Below, in pieces: positions 18,152-28,238 of a stretch of 64,000 nucleotides of DNA. The stretch's first letter is position 1. Each line of letters starts with the position of its first letter. The stretch spans positions 16,987 to 80,986 of the forward strand of contig CAJUFL010000011.1 of the NCBI GenBank assembly GCA_910585605.1. The letters are read 5' to 3'. This DNA comes from an uncultured Lachnospiraceae bacterium (GTDB taxonomy: Bacteria; Bacillota; Clostridia; Lachnospirales; Lachnospiraceae). The notes beneath the pieces were generated by a model. The model was given only the letters and a program-made list of their open reading frames with translations. It did no database searches and had not been told where the DNA came from. The translations under genes were made by a program, and so were the position numbers.

Positions 18152-18180
18152 ATAATACTGTTTTTCGGTAAAATAATCAA
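18152..18180 (-). promoter_or_regulatory. sigma-A promoter of ftsZ
   Basis: Minus-strand TTGATT (18175-18180), 17-base spacer, TATTAT (18152-18157), about 50 bases before the start codon, in the ftsQ-ftsZ gap. Confidence 0.6.
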
Positions 18181-18249
18181 CCCTCTATTTTATGAATATT
18201 TTTAAAATATGCATATTTTTTCATATTTTGAAGAAGATAATCGCCACTT

Positions 18250-18999
18250 TTATTCTGTACTCGTCTTAAAAGATGCTTTTCCAGATGCGGAATTGAAATC
18301 TCTCATATTCAAAGTTCCCTTCTTTCCCTCCAATCCTTGTAATATCTTATTTAAATCGACCAGCTGCTCCTCCAGATCCCTTCCATCACCAAGTTCAATC
18401 CGGATAGACTGGTAACCCATTACAATTTCGCCTTCTGAGGTAAATTTAATGGAATCGATTTTTAATTCATATTTATCAATCAGTTGTGTCAGCTTCAAAA
18501 TTATTTTGAATCTGTCCTCATCTTTAATAGGAAGCTTTTCATGCAGCTCCATACTTTCGAATGACATTCCGGTTATGCATGGTGCATCATCCAGCTTTGT
18601 CTGGGATATCTCAAGTACATATCCATCCTGATCAAAATACACATATGCATTCATATATTCAATGCAACCGGCCATTGCTTTTTCATAAACCGTCACGGTA
18701 ACCTTATGTGCACTGACATATTCAATATCCAATTTTGCAATAAATGGAATATCTTCAATTGGATGAATTTTATTTTTGAGCATCAAAAGTACTGTATTAT
18801 CAATGTACCCTTTTGCAAATACAAAATCCTTTATCTCTTCCTTATTATAATGCTTATTTCCTGTCACTTCGATGCTGTCAATCCGAAAACAGGTAAGCAG
18901 AACAACAATAAAAACAACTAAAAAGAGAACAACAAAAATAGCTGCCATACCCTTTCGTTTTTTCTTAAATTGTATTACATTATCTTCCCTGTTTCTCAT
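18250..18999 (-). CDS. ftsQ: Cell division protein FtsQ/DivIB
   Basis: 249 residues. A basic cytoplasmic N-terminus (FKKKRKG), one membrane helix (about 18-39) and a POTRA domain starting FRIDSIEVTGNKHYNKEEI, followed by the beta domain. It recruits FtsL/FtsB and the septal synthase FtsW-PBP2 at the division site. It lies 9 bases after murA in the same direction. The C-terminal tail (LNMRDFNSASGKASFKTSTE) is the usual flexible end. Confidence 0.88.
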   Translation of the reverse strand: MRNREDNVIQFKKKRKGMAAIFVVLFLVVFIVVLLTCFRIDSIEVTGNKHYNKEEIKDFVFAKGYIDNTVLLMLKNKIHPIEDIPFIAKLDIEYVSAHKVTVTVYEKAMAGCIEYMNAYVYFDQDGYVLEISQTKLDDAPCITGMSFESMELHEKLPIKDEDRFKIILKLTQLIDKYELKIDSIKFTSEGEIVMGYQSIRIELGDGRDLEEQLVDLNKILQGLEGKKGTLNMRDFNSASGKASFKTSTE

Positions 19000-19008
19000 T
19001 TTACACCT

Positions 19009-20274
19009 TTATACATAAGCAATATCCACTCCTAAACAGTGCAGGTCTCTTACAATATCCTCATACCCGCGTTCTATATAGGAAATATCTGTTATTGTTG
19101 TATATCCTTTACTAATCAGTCCTGCAACCACAAGTGCTGCTCCCTGTCTTAAATCTGTTGCTTTCACAGTGTGTCCCTGGAGTTTTATATTTCCTTTTAT
19201 CAATGCCTTTTGCTCCTTCACCTGAATTCTGGCATTCAGTTTTTCCAATTCTTTTACAATCGCAAAACGGTTCTCAAATACCGTTTCTGTCACACTGCTG
19301 TCCTGAACTGCTTTTGCCAGAACAGTCATCAATACCGGCTGTAAGTCCGTTGGAAATTCAGGATAAATTCCTGTCTCAAAGTCACCTGCTGCTACTTTCC
19401 CCAGAGACTGAATACTCAGATATCTGTCAAACTTTATTACATTGACTCCCAGCTTAGATGCCGTCTGAATAATATTTTTCAAATAATGAATATCTTCTAT
19501 TCCTGTCATTTTGATATCACTGGGAACTGCTGCTGCCATAAGCAGATAAGTACCTGCGACTATTCTATCATATACATTGTGGTAATCGGATGAAACCAGC
19601 TCCTTTGTTCCCTTTATAATCAGCACATCTGTTCCGATACCTTCTATCAGAGCACCCATGGATACCAGATAATTGCAAAGCTCAATAATCTCAGGCTCTT
19701 TTGCCGCTCCCCGCAATATGGTTCTTCCTTTTGCCCCTACTGCTGCCATAAGCAGGTTCTCCGTTGCACCAACACTCGGAAAACGCAGATGATATTCACA
19801 CCCTTGAAGATAATAGGTTTCACAGGATAAGATTTCCTTATGCAGATTTACATCTACATTCATTTTCACTAATCCTTCTAAATGAATATCAATCGGTCTA
19901 AGACCAATCGCACAGCCGCCCGGCATACCAAGTTCTGCCTTATGCCACCTTGCCAGCATTGACCCTAGCAGCAAAACAGAAGATCTGAGTCTCTTCGTCA
20001 GAGAATATGGTAACGGTTCATAAGAAGCTTCTCTGGTGTCAATCGTTAAAGTATGTTCTGCCAGACTGGTCTTAACATGAAGACACTCTAACAGCCTGCA
20101 CATCACCTGTACATCTTCTATCATAGGACAGTTATAAATCACTGATATTCCAGAAGTAAGTAACGTTGCCGCCATAACGGGTAAAACCGTATTTTTGGAA
20201 CCTTGTATTTCAATTGTTCCCTTTAATTCTCCGGCTTCTTTCACACTAATCGCTTTCAAGGAACTCACATCCAA
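19009..20274 (-). CDS. murA: UDP-N-acetylglucosamine 1-carboxyvinyltransferase
   Basis: About 421 residues. It transfers enolpyruvate from PEP to UDP-GlcNAc, the first committed step of peptidoglycan synthesis and the fosfomycin target. The N-terminal GSKNTVLPVMAATLLT and the catalytic Cys121 in GMPGGCAIGLRPIDIHLEG are present, as is EFPTDLQP. The longest frame begins at TTG 20274, but a GTG at 20268 has AGGG 7 bases upstream and is an equally good start. It is placed between ftsW and ftsQ. Confidence 0.95.
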   Translation of the reverse strand: MDVSSLKAISVKEAGELKGTIEIQGSKNTVLPVMAATLLTSGISVIYNCPMIEDVQVMCRLLECLHVKTSLAEHTLTIDTREASYEPLPYSLTKRLRSSVLLLGSMLARWHKAELGMPGGCAIGLRPIDIHLEGLVKMNVDVNLHKEILSCETYYLQGCEYHLRFPSVGATENLLMAAVGAKGRTILRGAAKEPEIIELCNYLVSMGALIEGIGTDVLIIKGTKELVSSDYHNVYDRIVAGTYLLMAAAVPSDIKMTGIEDIHYLKNIIQTASKLGVNVIKFDRYLSIQSLGKVAAGDFETGIYPEFPTDLQPVLMTVLAKAVQDSSVTETVFENRFAIVKELEKLNARIQVKEQKALIKGNIKLQGHTVKATDLRQGAALVVAGLISKGYTTITDISYIERGYEDIVRDLHCLGVDIAYV

Positions 20275-20330
20275 TCCCTGCCATATATATTATAATATGC
20301 CACTAGAAAGAATTATGTGATTCCCAAACA

Positions 20331-21482
20331 TCAATATTCTTTGGGAATTCTTATCTGCCTGGCCACAGAAAGTACCAGACCCATTTCTATCAAAAGTCCG
20401 CATAGTGCCGTTCCTCCATAACTGATAAACGGCAGCGGAACCCCTGTGGGCGGAATAGAATTTGTTACAACTGCAATGTTGACAAGCACCTGAACTGCAA
20501 TATGCGTGATAACACCTACTACTATCAATGCACCAAATAAATCCGGAGCACTCATGGCAATCATAACACAACGCCATATCAGCAATATAAAAATCGCCAC
20601 TACACATGCGGCACCAAACAATCCCAGTTCTTCACAAATCACCGAGAAGATCATATCATTATGGGACTCAGGAATGAATCCCAGCTTCTGGATACTCTGT
20701 CCTAACCCCTTTCCAAAAATGCCACCGGAACCAATGGCATATAATGACTGCAATGTCTGATAACCTTTTTCATACTTTTCGGGATCCAGCCATATTTTAA
20801 TACGCTCTACCCTGTAAGTCGCAATCATAAGGAAAAATACCATGATAATTACAACCACAATGCCCATCATTAAAAATTGCTTTACCTTCGGACTGGTAAC
20901 AAATACAATCATCAATGTAATTGCCGCGCATATAATACCGGTACTTAAATTTTCTTTTGCAATCAAAGCAACTGCGACCATAGGAAGAACCATAACTTTA
21001 GCCATAATTTTGAAATCTCCGATTCTTGCTGCCCGAATCGTTGCCATATGTGACGTAAATATAATAATCACGATTTTGGCCACCTCGGATGGCTGGAACT
21101 GCAAAGGACCAATCTGAATCCATCTTACCGCACCGTGAGAAGCCGCTCCAAGAATCAACACCAGCACCAACAGTCCGATCACACCATACATCATGAGCAA
21201 AGACCATTTCTTCCACCAGTGATAATCTATTCTTGCTACCAGCAGCATTACCACAATCCCTAAAAGAGCAAAAGCTCCCTGTCTTTTTAAATAATACGTG
21301 GCACTCTGCTGTTTTAATTCTGCCGTATAGGAACTGGTACTAAATACCATAACCAGACCAAACGCCACTAAAAACAAAATAATAAATAGCAGGGAATAAT
21401 CAAAATAATTACTCTTTACACGTGCCAACGAACTTCTTTTCCGTATTCGCTTGTTAGCATTCCCAGGCTTTCTTCCCGCCAT
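20331..21482 (-). CDS. ftsW: Lipid II polymerase FtsW (SEDS family)
   Basis: 383 residues with about ten membrane helices. SEDS glycosyltransferase that polymerises lipid II with its partner class B PBP at the septum. Family features visible are the N-terminal LFIILFLVAFGLVMVFSTSSY, the GAVRWIQIGPLQFQPSEVAKI block, KENLSTGI, the large extracellular loop with ESHNDMIFSVICEELGLFGA, and IPPTGVPLPFISYGGTALCG. It starts 4 bases after the murD stop. Its ribosome site (TAGGAG) lies in the end of murD, so the genes are coupled. Confidence 0.95.
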   Translation of the reverse strand: MAGRKPGNANKRIRKRSSLARVKSNYFDYSLLFIILFLVAFGLVMVFSTSSYTAELKQQSATYYLKRQGAFALLGIVVMLLVARIDYHWWKKWSLLMMYGVIGLLVLVLILGAASHGAVRWIQIGPLQFQPSEVAKIVIIIFTSHMATIRAARIGDFKIMAKVMVLPMVAVALIAKENLSTGIICAAITLMIVFVTSPKVKQFLMMGIVVVIIMVFFLMIATYRVERIKIWLDPEKYEKGYQTLQSLYAIGSGGIFGKGLGQSIQKLGFIPESHNDMIFSVICEELGLFGAACVVAIFILLIWRCVMIAMSAPDLFGALIVVGVITHIAVQVLVNIAVVTNSIPPTGVPLPFISYGGTALCGLLIEMGLVLSVARQIRIPKEY

Positions 21483-21485
21483 AAA

Positions 21486-22850
21486 CTATGCTCCTAACTT
21501 ATTTACATATTCTTTAAACATATTTCCACGCTGTTCATAATTATTAAACATTCCCCAGCTTGCACATGCCGGAGACAATAAAACTGCTTCTCCCGGTGCC
21601 GCTTCTTTTGCACAAACGCCAACCGCCTCCTCCAAAGTATCCACAATAACTACATTTTCGAAACCCAGTTTCTTCGCTGTGTCTGCTATCATTCTGGCTG
21701 TCTGGCCAAGAAGCACAAGCTTTTTCACCTTGCCGCCAAAAGACTGGATCCATTCATCAAAAGCAACGCCTTTATCGTATCCCCCACCAATCAAAACCGT
21801 TTTACGATTCATTGCCTGTACTGCTTTTATCGCTGCATCCGGATTCGTTCCCTTGGAATCATTATAATATGTAACACCATTTACTTCTCTCACAAATTCA
21901 ATCCTGTGTTCTACACCTTTAAAAGTCTTTAATACATCTATGATATCTTTTAACGGTACTCCCATGTAATAAGCTACCGCAATACCCGCCATATAATTTT
22001 CAATATTATGGGCTCCAAGCAGTATTAAATCTTTTGTATCAATTACCTTCGTCTCGCATCCTGCCTCCCGAAGTACAATAGTTTCCCCTTTTAAACAGAT
22101 TCCCTCTTCTATACTATGTAACCGACTGAAAAATATAACCTTCGCTTTCACCCTCTCATCTTCCGCCATCTGCCTTGTAACCGGATCATCATAATTTAAT
22201 ACAAGATAATCCTGTTCTGTCTGATTTCTACATATATCAAGCTTAACAGATGCATAGTTTTCCATTGTATAATGTCTGTCTAAATGGTCCGGTGTCACAT
22301 TAAGAACTGCACTGACATGCGGTTTAAAATCCACGATAGTCTCCAGCTGGAAAGAGGAAACCTCTGCAACTGTATAAGACTCTCTGTTCATCTTAAGTAC
22401 TACTTCCGTATATGGAATTCCTATATTGCCTACAGTAAAACTATTAGAGGTATGTGCAGAAAATATTTCTCCCACAAGAGATGTTGTCGTTGTTTTTCCA
22501 TTAGTACCTGTAATAGCTGCCAGTTTTCCGTCTCCAACCTGATAAGCCAGTTCAATCTCACTCCAGATTGGAATCTTCCGCTCCCTCACTGCATTAGCTA
22601 TATCAGAATCCGACGGTATTCCTGGACTTATGACCATCAAACCAATATCATCCAAGATAATATCGTTTATATCACCTAAAACAACTCTGATATCCTTCCG
22701 TTCTTTAAATTGTGATAAAAGCTTTTCTACATCCAATGCTGCATTATCGTCATAAAATATAATCTCTGCACCCTTTTCCAGCAATAATTTTCCTGCGTTC
22801 ACTCCGCTTTTTCCTGTGCCTGCAATCAGCACTCTCTTATGAAAATCCAT
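21486..22850 (-). CDS. murD: UDP-N-acetylmuramoylalanine--D-glutamate ligase
   Basis: 454 residues from MDFHKRVL at 22850 (GGAGG 6 bases upstream); the in-frame TTG at 22862 overlaps that site. It adds D-Glu to UDP-MurNAc-L-Ala. The N-terminal Rossmann-like domain has GTGKSGVNAG. The central Mur-ligase ATP site is ITGTNGKTTTTSL, and VLNVTPDHLDRH, YNDSKGTNPDA and the C-terminal LSPACASWGMFNNYEQRG are all present and typical. It is between mraY and ftsW. Confidence 0.97.
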   Translation of the reverse strand: MDFHKRVLIAGTGKSGVNAGKLLLEKGAEIIFYDDNAALDVEKLLSQFKERKDIRVVLGDINDIILDDIGLMVISPGIPSDSDIANAVRERKIPIWSEIELAYQVGDGKLAAITGTNGKTTTTSLVGEIFSAHTSNSFTVGNIGIPYTEVVLKMNRESYTVAEVSSFQLETIVDFKPHVSAVLNVTPDHLDRHYTMENYASVKLDICRNQTEQDYLVLNYDDPVTRQMAEDERVKAKVIFFSRLHSIEEGICLKGETIVLREAGCETKVIDTKDLILLGAHNIENYMAGIAVAYYMGVPLKDIIDVLKTFKGVEHRIEFVREVNGVTYYNDSKGTNPDAAIKAVQAMNRKTVLIGGGYDKGVAFDEWIQSFGGKVKKLVLLGQTARMIADTAKKLGFENVVIVDTLEEAVGVCAKEAAPGEAVLLSPACASWGMFNNYEQRGNMFKEYVNKLGA

Positions 22851-22903
22851 ACTTTCCTCCAAAATATCACAAACTATATATCCTTTTTATTAACAAATGC
22901 TGT

Positions 22904-23863
22904 CTACAATGCCACCAATCCTATCAGACATAGAATTGCAGTCACAATTGAAAAAATCGCTACTACTTTTGTTTCCGGCCAGCCGGAAAGTTCAAAGTGA
23001 TGATGAATGGGGGCCATCTTAAATACTCGTTTTCCTGTTTTCTTAAAATAAGCAACCTGAATAATAACGGATAGCACCTCCACAAAATATATAAATCCAA
23101 CTATCACGATATATACCGGCATTTTCAACATAACCGCAGTCGCTGCAATCAGTCCGCCAAGGGCTAATGATCCAGTATCTCCCATAAATACCTTGGCAGG
23201 ATATACATTAAACACCAAAAATCCCAGCAGAGCCCCGACAGCTGCACAGGTAATGGTTTCCAGACCTGAAACCATTCCAATCGCAACCACCGTAAAAAAA
23301 GTTGCCGTCAACACCGTAATTGATGATAACAGTCCGTCTAACCCATCCGTAAAATTGGTTCCGTTTACTGTTCCGATCACCACAAAAAACAAAAACGGAT
23401 AAAACCAGAAGCCCAGATTGAATTCATATCCTCCCGTAAACGGAATCATAACAGAGGTTCCAATCTCCGTATAATTCGCCAGATAATAGGCAAATACCGC
23501 CGTTATCAGAAACTGCCCTGCCATTTTCTGCCATGCCCGAAGCCCCATGGAACGCTTCATGACCACTTTAATATAATCATCCAAAAATCCCACCAGACCA
23601 AAACCTAATGTAACAAAAAGTACCGGAAGAATTTCCGGATGGCTCTTCATATAAAACAGAGAGGTAAGGACGATACTGCAAAGAATGATCAACCCTCCCA
23701 TTGTAGGCGTTCCGGATTTCTTTAAATGCGATTCCGGTCCGTCATCTCTGACAAACTGACCAAACTTCAGCTTTTTCAAAAACGGTATCATCACCGGACT
23801 TAAAATCACGCTGATTCCAAAAGCAATCAATACTGGTAACAAAATTGTAAAATCAAATTTCAT
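22904..23863 (-). CDS. mraY: Phospho-N-acetylmuramoyl-pentapeptide transferase
   Basis: 319 residues from MKFDFTILL at 23863 (GGTAGGA 8 bases upstream; the Met two codons earlier is too close). About ten membrane helices. It transfers phospho-MurNAc-pentapeptide to undecaprenyl phosphate to make lipid I. Motifs seen: GTPTMGGLI, FGLVGFLDDYIK with the Asp pair, GTVNGTNFTDGLDGL, VFMGDTGSLALGG and MAPIHHHFELSGWPE. It lies between the SpoVD-like PBP and murD. Confidence 0.97.
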   Translation of the reverse strand: MKFDFTILLPVLIAFGISVILSPVMIPFLKKLKFGQFVRDDGPESHLKKSGTPTMGGLIILCSIVLTSLFYMKSHPEILPVLFVTLGFGLVGFLDDYIKVVMKRSMGLRAWQKMAGQFLITAVFAYYLANYTEIGTSVMIPFTGGYEFNLGFWFYPFLFFVVIGTVNGTNFTDGLDGLLSSITVLTATFFTVVAIGMVSGLETITCAAVGALLGFLVFNVYPAKVFMGDTGSLALGGLIAATAVMLKMPVYIVIVGFIYFVEVLSVIIQVAYFKKTGKRVFKMAPIHHHFELSGWPETKVVAIFSIVTAILCLIGLVAL

Positions 23864-24011
23864 AGTCATTCCTACCCTTTAGTAATTTTTTTTGCAGCCA
23901 CTCTTCCAATAACCACAAGACCTTGTATGCTACAAAAAGCACATACCCTAATAGTATAATTCTTTTTTATTATTTTATCAACCTCTTGGTCATCATTCTT
24001 TCCCTTTCCAC

Positions 24012-25886
24012 TTATTCTACAGTATCTTCAAAATCAATGGATATGACAGATTCTTTTATTTGCTCCTCCGAATAGTCTGCCTCTATTCCCAGATAAGGTA
24101 AAATATTGGAAAACATTTCTGACATTACCGGTGCAGCAATCGTTCCCCCATAATAAATGCCAACAGGCTCATCAATCAAGATAATTCCAATCACCTGCGG
24201 ATTGTCTGCTGGTGCAAACCCAAGAAATGAAGAAATATACTTTCCGTTTCCTCTTGGAAGCTTTTCAGACGTTGCAGTCTTTCCTCCTACTCTGTATCCT
24301 TCCACCTGTCCTTTATGACCGGAACCTTCCGCCACAACCGCCTCCAGCAGTTCTTTCATCATTTCAGACGTTTCCTTTTCTATGGCATTTTCTTTTTCTT
24401 CATAAGAAAACGTTTTGGTACGTTTACCTGTCTCATCCGTTGCATAAACTCCGAAATGCGGAGTCACCAGCGTTCCCCCATTGACTACGGCACTTGCTGC
24501 CCGAAGCAGCTGCAACGGTGTAATCTGAAAAGACTGCCCAAAACTCATGGTAGCCAGCTCCACTGCTTTTACATTTTCCTGTTTATGCATGATCGAAGAT
24601 GCCTCTCCCGGAAGATCCACACCTGTTTTCTCAAACAGACCAAGTTTTTCGTAATTCTTATACATTGCAGAAACACCTACTCTTGCACCAACATCCATAA
24701 ATACCGGATTGCAGGAATTCATAAAGCCCTGTTTGAATGTTTCTGTACCATGTCCTCCCACCTTATGGCATCGGATTCTTCTGTCTTCTACCATACGGAA
24801 TCCCGGACACGAAAATGTATCTTCTAATTTTACAACTCCTTCTTCCAATGCAGCAGTCGCGGTTACAAGCTTAAAAGTAGAACCCGGTTCATAAGTATCA
24901 TTAATACAAAAATTCCGCCACATATTATTTAAGGCGTCCTGTTTTTCTTTTTCAGTCATTTCTGTTATACTCTTGGATTTTTCTTCCGCTTCCGTTGTTC
25001 CCTCTTCTTTTACTGTCGTCACTGTATCTGCCTCACCCTCCACAGACGGTTTTACATACAGATCTTCCACACTAACTAATGTATAAGGATCATTCAAATT
25101 ATATTCAGGAACATTTACCATTGCATAAATCTCTCCGTTTTGCGGATTCATAAGTACCACGGATACCCGCTTTGCCTGTTTTGCCTTCAGCACCTTGGTG
25201 GCTGCCTGTTCTGCATATTTTTGTATATTCACATCAATAGATACGTACAGATTATTACCGGAAACCGGTTCAATCCTGCTTTCTGCTTCATTTTCAATTT
25301 CCAGACCATATGCATCTGTCAAAGTCAGAATGCTGCCGGGTGTTCCGGCTAAAATATCTTCATAAGCAACTTCAATTCCTACAATCCCCTGATTATCAGA
25401 ACCTGTAAATCCCAGCACCTTACTTGCCAGAGAATCATATGGGTAATATCTTTTATAATCCTCATCCACCATGACACCGTCAAGATTCATTTCTCTTAAT
25501 ATATCAGCAGTTTCCTTATCCACGTTACTCTTGATTTTTTCACGTATTGTATTGGCCTTGACCTTCTTTCGTACAGTCTCTTCCTCTAATGATAAAACCT
25601 TGCAAAGAGCTTCTACAACTTTGTCCTCATCTGTAATCTGGGAGTGAATGACCGAAATGGAACATACCGGTTTATTGCCGGCTAACTCTACGCCATTTCT
25701 ATCGTAAATAACTCCTCTTTTCGCTTTTATACTTCTCTCCCTCTCATGGAGAGCTTCAGCTTTCTTCAAATAATAATCTGACCTTGCTATCATCAGGTAT
25801 GAAAGTCTTCCTATCAACATAATAAACGCAAGAATGATCAATAATGCCACAACAAATATCTTTTTCCGTGTAAAAGTTTTTAGCAT
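24012..25886 (-). CDS. Class B penicillin-binding protein, SpoVD/PBP2 type
   Basis: 624 residues. One membrane helix (about 10-30), a dimerisation domain starting RGVIYDRNG and a transpeptidase domain with catalytic Ser336 (STFK), S391-C-N and the third motif K536-T-A in GGKTATSEK. Most family members have KTG at the third site. A Glu/Thr-rich insert of about 45 residues (276-320) precedes the active serine. No PASTA domain follows, unlike B. subtilis SpoVD. Placed directly before mraY, the usual position of SpoVD, so it may be the sporulation cortex enzyme; the vegetative FtsI role would then go to the other PBP. Acylated by beta-lactams. Confidence 0.85.
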   Translation of the reverse strand: MLKTFTRKKIFVVALLIILAFIMLIGRLSYLMIARSDYYLKKAEALHERERSIKAKRGVIYDRNGVELAGNKPVCSISVIHSQITDEDKVVEALCKVLSLEEETVRKKVKANTIREKIKSNVDKETADILREMNLDGVMVDEDYKRYYPYDSLASKVLGFTGSDNQGIVGIEVAYEDILAGTPGSILTLTDAYGLEIENEAESRIEPVSGNNLYVSIDVNIQKYAEQAATKVLKAKQAKRVSVVLMNPQNGEIYAMVNVPEYNLNDPYTLVSVEDLYVKPSVEGEADTVTTVKEEGTTEAEEKSKSITEMTEKEKQDALNNMWRNFCINDTYEPGSTFKLVTATAALEEGVVKLEDTFSCPGFRMVEDRRIRCHKVGGHGTETFKQGFMNSCNPVFMDVGARVGVSAMYKNYEKLGLFEKTGVDLPGEASSIMHKQENVKAVELATMSFGQSFQITPLQLLRAASAVVNGGTLVTPHFGVYATDETGKRTKTFSYEEKENAIEKETSEMMKELLEAVVAEGSGHKGQVEGYRVGGKTATSEKLPRGNGKYISSFLGFAPADNPQVIGIILIDEPVGIYYGGTIAAPVMSEMFSNILPYLGIEADYSEEQIKESVISIDFEDTVE

Positions 25887-26094
25887 GTGGACTCCCGCAG
25901 TTCTTTCTTACTAATCTTATTACAGAATATTTACAGTTATGATAACTATTCCTTTGTCATCAAAAAATATCCTATACATATGCAGACACCACATTTACCT
26001 AAATAACCCAGGCACAGCCCACCTCTCCCAAAGTAAACCATGCCTTTTCAATCCATTAGAACCTGCCACCGGTAGATCCTAAACCTGCTATCTT

Positions 26095-28224
26095 TTATTC
26101 CTGCCCAGACTCTGTTCCCTGCTCTGTAGTACTTTCTGTCGTCGCCTCTGTTGTTGCTTCTGTGGTACTTTCTGTTGTTTCTTCCGTAGAAGTTTCAGGC
26201 GGATTTTCTTCACTGTTCTCCTGTTGTTCGTCTTCTGGTATATCACCAGTGTAAATCGGCGTTGCTATCTGATCCCCAACATTCGGGTCTCCTGCACTTT
26301 CCCCAGTCTCCGTCTGATATATATTCATGTAAGGAAGCAGTTCCGTAAAAATACGCTGTGCGATGATCGTACCAAGACCTGAACTTGACTGATCCTCTAC
26401 ATAAGGCTCATCTACCGTTACGTATACTACCACCTGCGGATTTTCAACCGGCGCAAACCCAATGAAGGATAATAAATATTTATTATTGCCACGTGGAATC
26501 TTTTCTGCCGTACCGGTTTTTCCACCTATTGTATATCCCTCCACCTTGGCTTTTTGGGCTGTACCGGAGTCAACAACCTTAAACAGTGCCTGTCTCATAA
26601 ATTCAGATGTTTCGGAAGATATTGTTTTTCTCAAAACCGTAGGCTCTATATTATTAATGATTCCTCCGTTTTCATCCACTATCTGCTTTACCATATGCGG
26701 TTCATAATAATTCCCGCCATTAATCACAGAACAAAATGCGGTTCCTAACTGCATCATCGTAACTGTAGGTCCCTGCCCGAACGAAGAGGTCGCAAGTTCC
26801 ACTGGATTTAAGCCTGCCTCATCATAAATTTCTCCTGAAGCCTCTCCCAAAAGATCCACATTGGTAGGTTTCCCAAACCCAAACGCATCCTGATATTTGG
26901 CAAATGCTGCCCTTTTTTCAGCCTGTGCAATCTGCATCAATGCTACGTTACAGGACTGCATCAGTGCCTGTTCCACCGTCACCTGACCATGACCGCCATG
27001 ATCATGGCAGTTGATCGTATAATCCTCTACCTCCAGATTACCGCCGCAAAAATAACTCTCAGTCCCTTTAATAACATCATCTTCCAGTGCACCTGATATT
27101 GTAAAGGTTTTATATGTTGAACCCGGTTCAAAGTTATCAGATATGATAAAATTGCGCCAAGCTTTATTCAGACACAATAACCTGAAATCCTCTGTTAAAC
27201 TGTTTATTTTTTCTGCTGCGGATATTCCTCCATTTTCCAATATTGCTTTTAAATCAGCTTTATCCTCCGGCAGTTCCTCTCCTTCTTTTGGCTTAAAATA
27301 TGCTTTTACTGCCTGATCCGATAACAAATACTGAATCCCTTTATCCTCAAACATATATTGGATGGCACTATCCTCATAAGGCTCATTCAGATCAAAACCA
27401 TTTGAATTGGCCAATGCCAGTATTTCTCCGGAATTCGGATCCATTACCAGAGCCGATACATTTCTTGCACCGGTTTCTTCCATAAACTCATTAATCTTTT
27501 TCTCAACTATATTCTGAGCGTTTGCATCAATGGTAGATACTACATTATATCCGTTTACCGGTGTTTTTGTAGTCCGTTCCAATGTCATATCCTCTGTCAG
27601 ATATCCATATTCCCTACCGTTAACACCATTCAGTTCACTGCTGTAATACCCTTCAATTCCACCTTGTCCCACATTACCACTTACAGTAAATCCTATCGCA
27701 TGGCAGGCAAGAGAACCATATGGATAATACCTGTTGTATTCATCCTCAAACCATATTCCCTTTACATTCTTACCTTCTTTCGTCTCCAAGAATTTATTAA
27801 AGGGTTCCACTTGTTCATAAGAAAGTTTCTTCAGCATCTTTTTATATAAAGATTTATCATCCTCTAATGCTTCGTTTATCGTTTCTTCTGTGATATCAAA
27901 ATACTGGAGAAGTGCCTTTATGGTCGCCGCTTTTACCTCATCACTTTGCAATACATTTTTCGGCTCCATGATCAGATTATAAACCTTTTCACTTGTCGCA
28001 AGCTGCGTCCCATTCCTATCCAGAATGTCGCCTCTCCGATATGGAATCTCTATACTGTCATAGCTTTGCTGCGCCAGTACGATCTTCTCATAACGTTTTC
28101 CATCCTTCAAATTAATGTACAGCACTCTCACCACTAAAAGCAGAAACAATAATGTAAAAATTACCGCCATTACAAATAATTTATTCTGCATTCTGGCAAG
28201 AAAACGTTTTCTCTTTTTTGCCAT
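26095..28224 (-). CDS. ftsI: Class B penicillin-binding protein, FtsI/PBP2 type
   Basis: 709 residues. Membrane helix at about 15-37, dimerisation domain starting RRGDILDRNG, and transpeptidase domain with S369-T-Y-K, S424-C-N and K569-T-G. It crosslinks septal peptidoglycan with FtsW. A Glu/Thr/Ser-rich tail of about 60 residues ends the protein outside the membrane. It directly follows ftsL (14 bases), the standard place of ftsI. Two class B PBPs in a row indicate a vegetative and a sporulation copy. The 208 bases before the next PBP gene show no clear signal. Confidence 0.88.
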   Translation of the reverse strand: MAKKRKRFLARMQNKLFVMAVIFTLLFLLLVVRVLYINLKDGKRYEKIVLAQQSYDSIEIPYRRGDILDRNGTQLATSEKVYNLIMEPKNVLQSDEVKAATIKALLQYFDITEETINEALEDDKSLYKKMLKKLSYEQVEPFNKFLETKEGKNVKGIWFEDEYNRYYPYGSLACHAIGFTVSGNVGQGGIEGYYSSELNGVNGREYGYLTEDMTLERTTKTPVNGYNVVSTIDANAQNIVEKKINEFMEETGARNVSALVMDPNSGEILALANSNGFDLNEPYEDSAIQYMFEDKGIQYLLSDQAVKAYFKPKEGEELPEDKADLKAILENGGISAAEKINSLTEDFRLLCLNKAWRNFIISDNFEPGSTYKTFTISGALEDDVIKGTESYFCGGNLEVEDYTINCHDHGGHGQVTVEQALMQSCNVALMQIAQAEKRAAFAKYQDAFGFGKPTNVDLLGEASGEIYDEAGLNPVELATSSFGQGPTVTMMQLGTAFCSVINGGNYYEPHMVKQIVDENGGIINNIEPTVLRKTISSETSEFMRQALFKVVDSGTAQKAKVEGYTIGGKTGTAEKIPRGNNKYLLSFIGFAPVENPQVVVYVTVDEPYVEDQSSSGLGTIIAQRIFTELLPYMNIYQTETGESAGDPNVGDQIATPIYTGDIPEDEQQENSEENPPETSTEETTESTTEATTEATTESTTEQGTESGQE

Positions 28225-28238
28225 AATATCACCTTATC

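Noticed and set aside
20290..20607. 105-residue minus-strand frame over ftsW
   Set aside because: Out-of-frame overlap with ftsW, Cys/His-rich shadow sequence.
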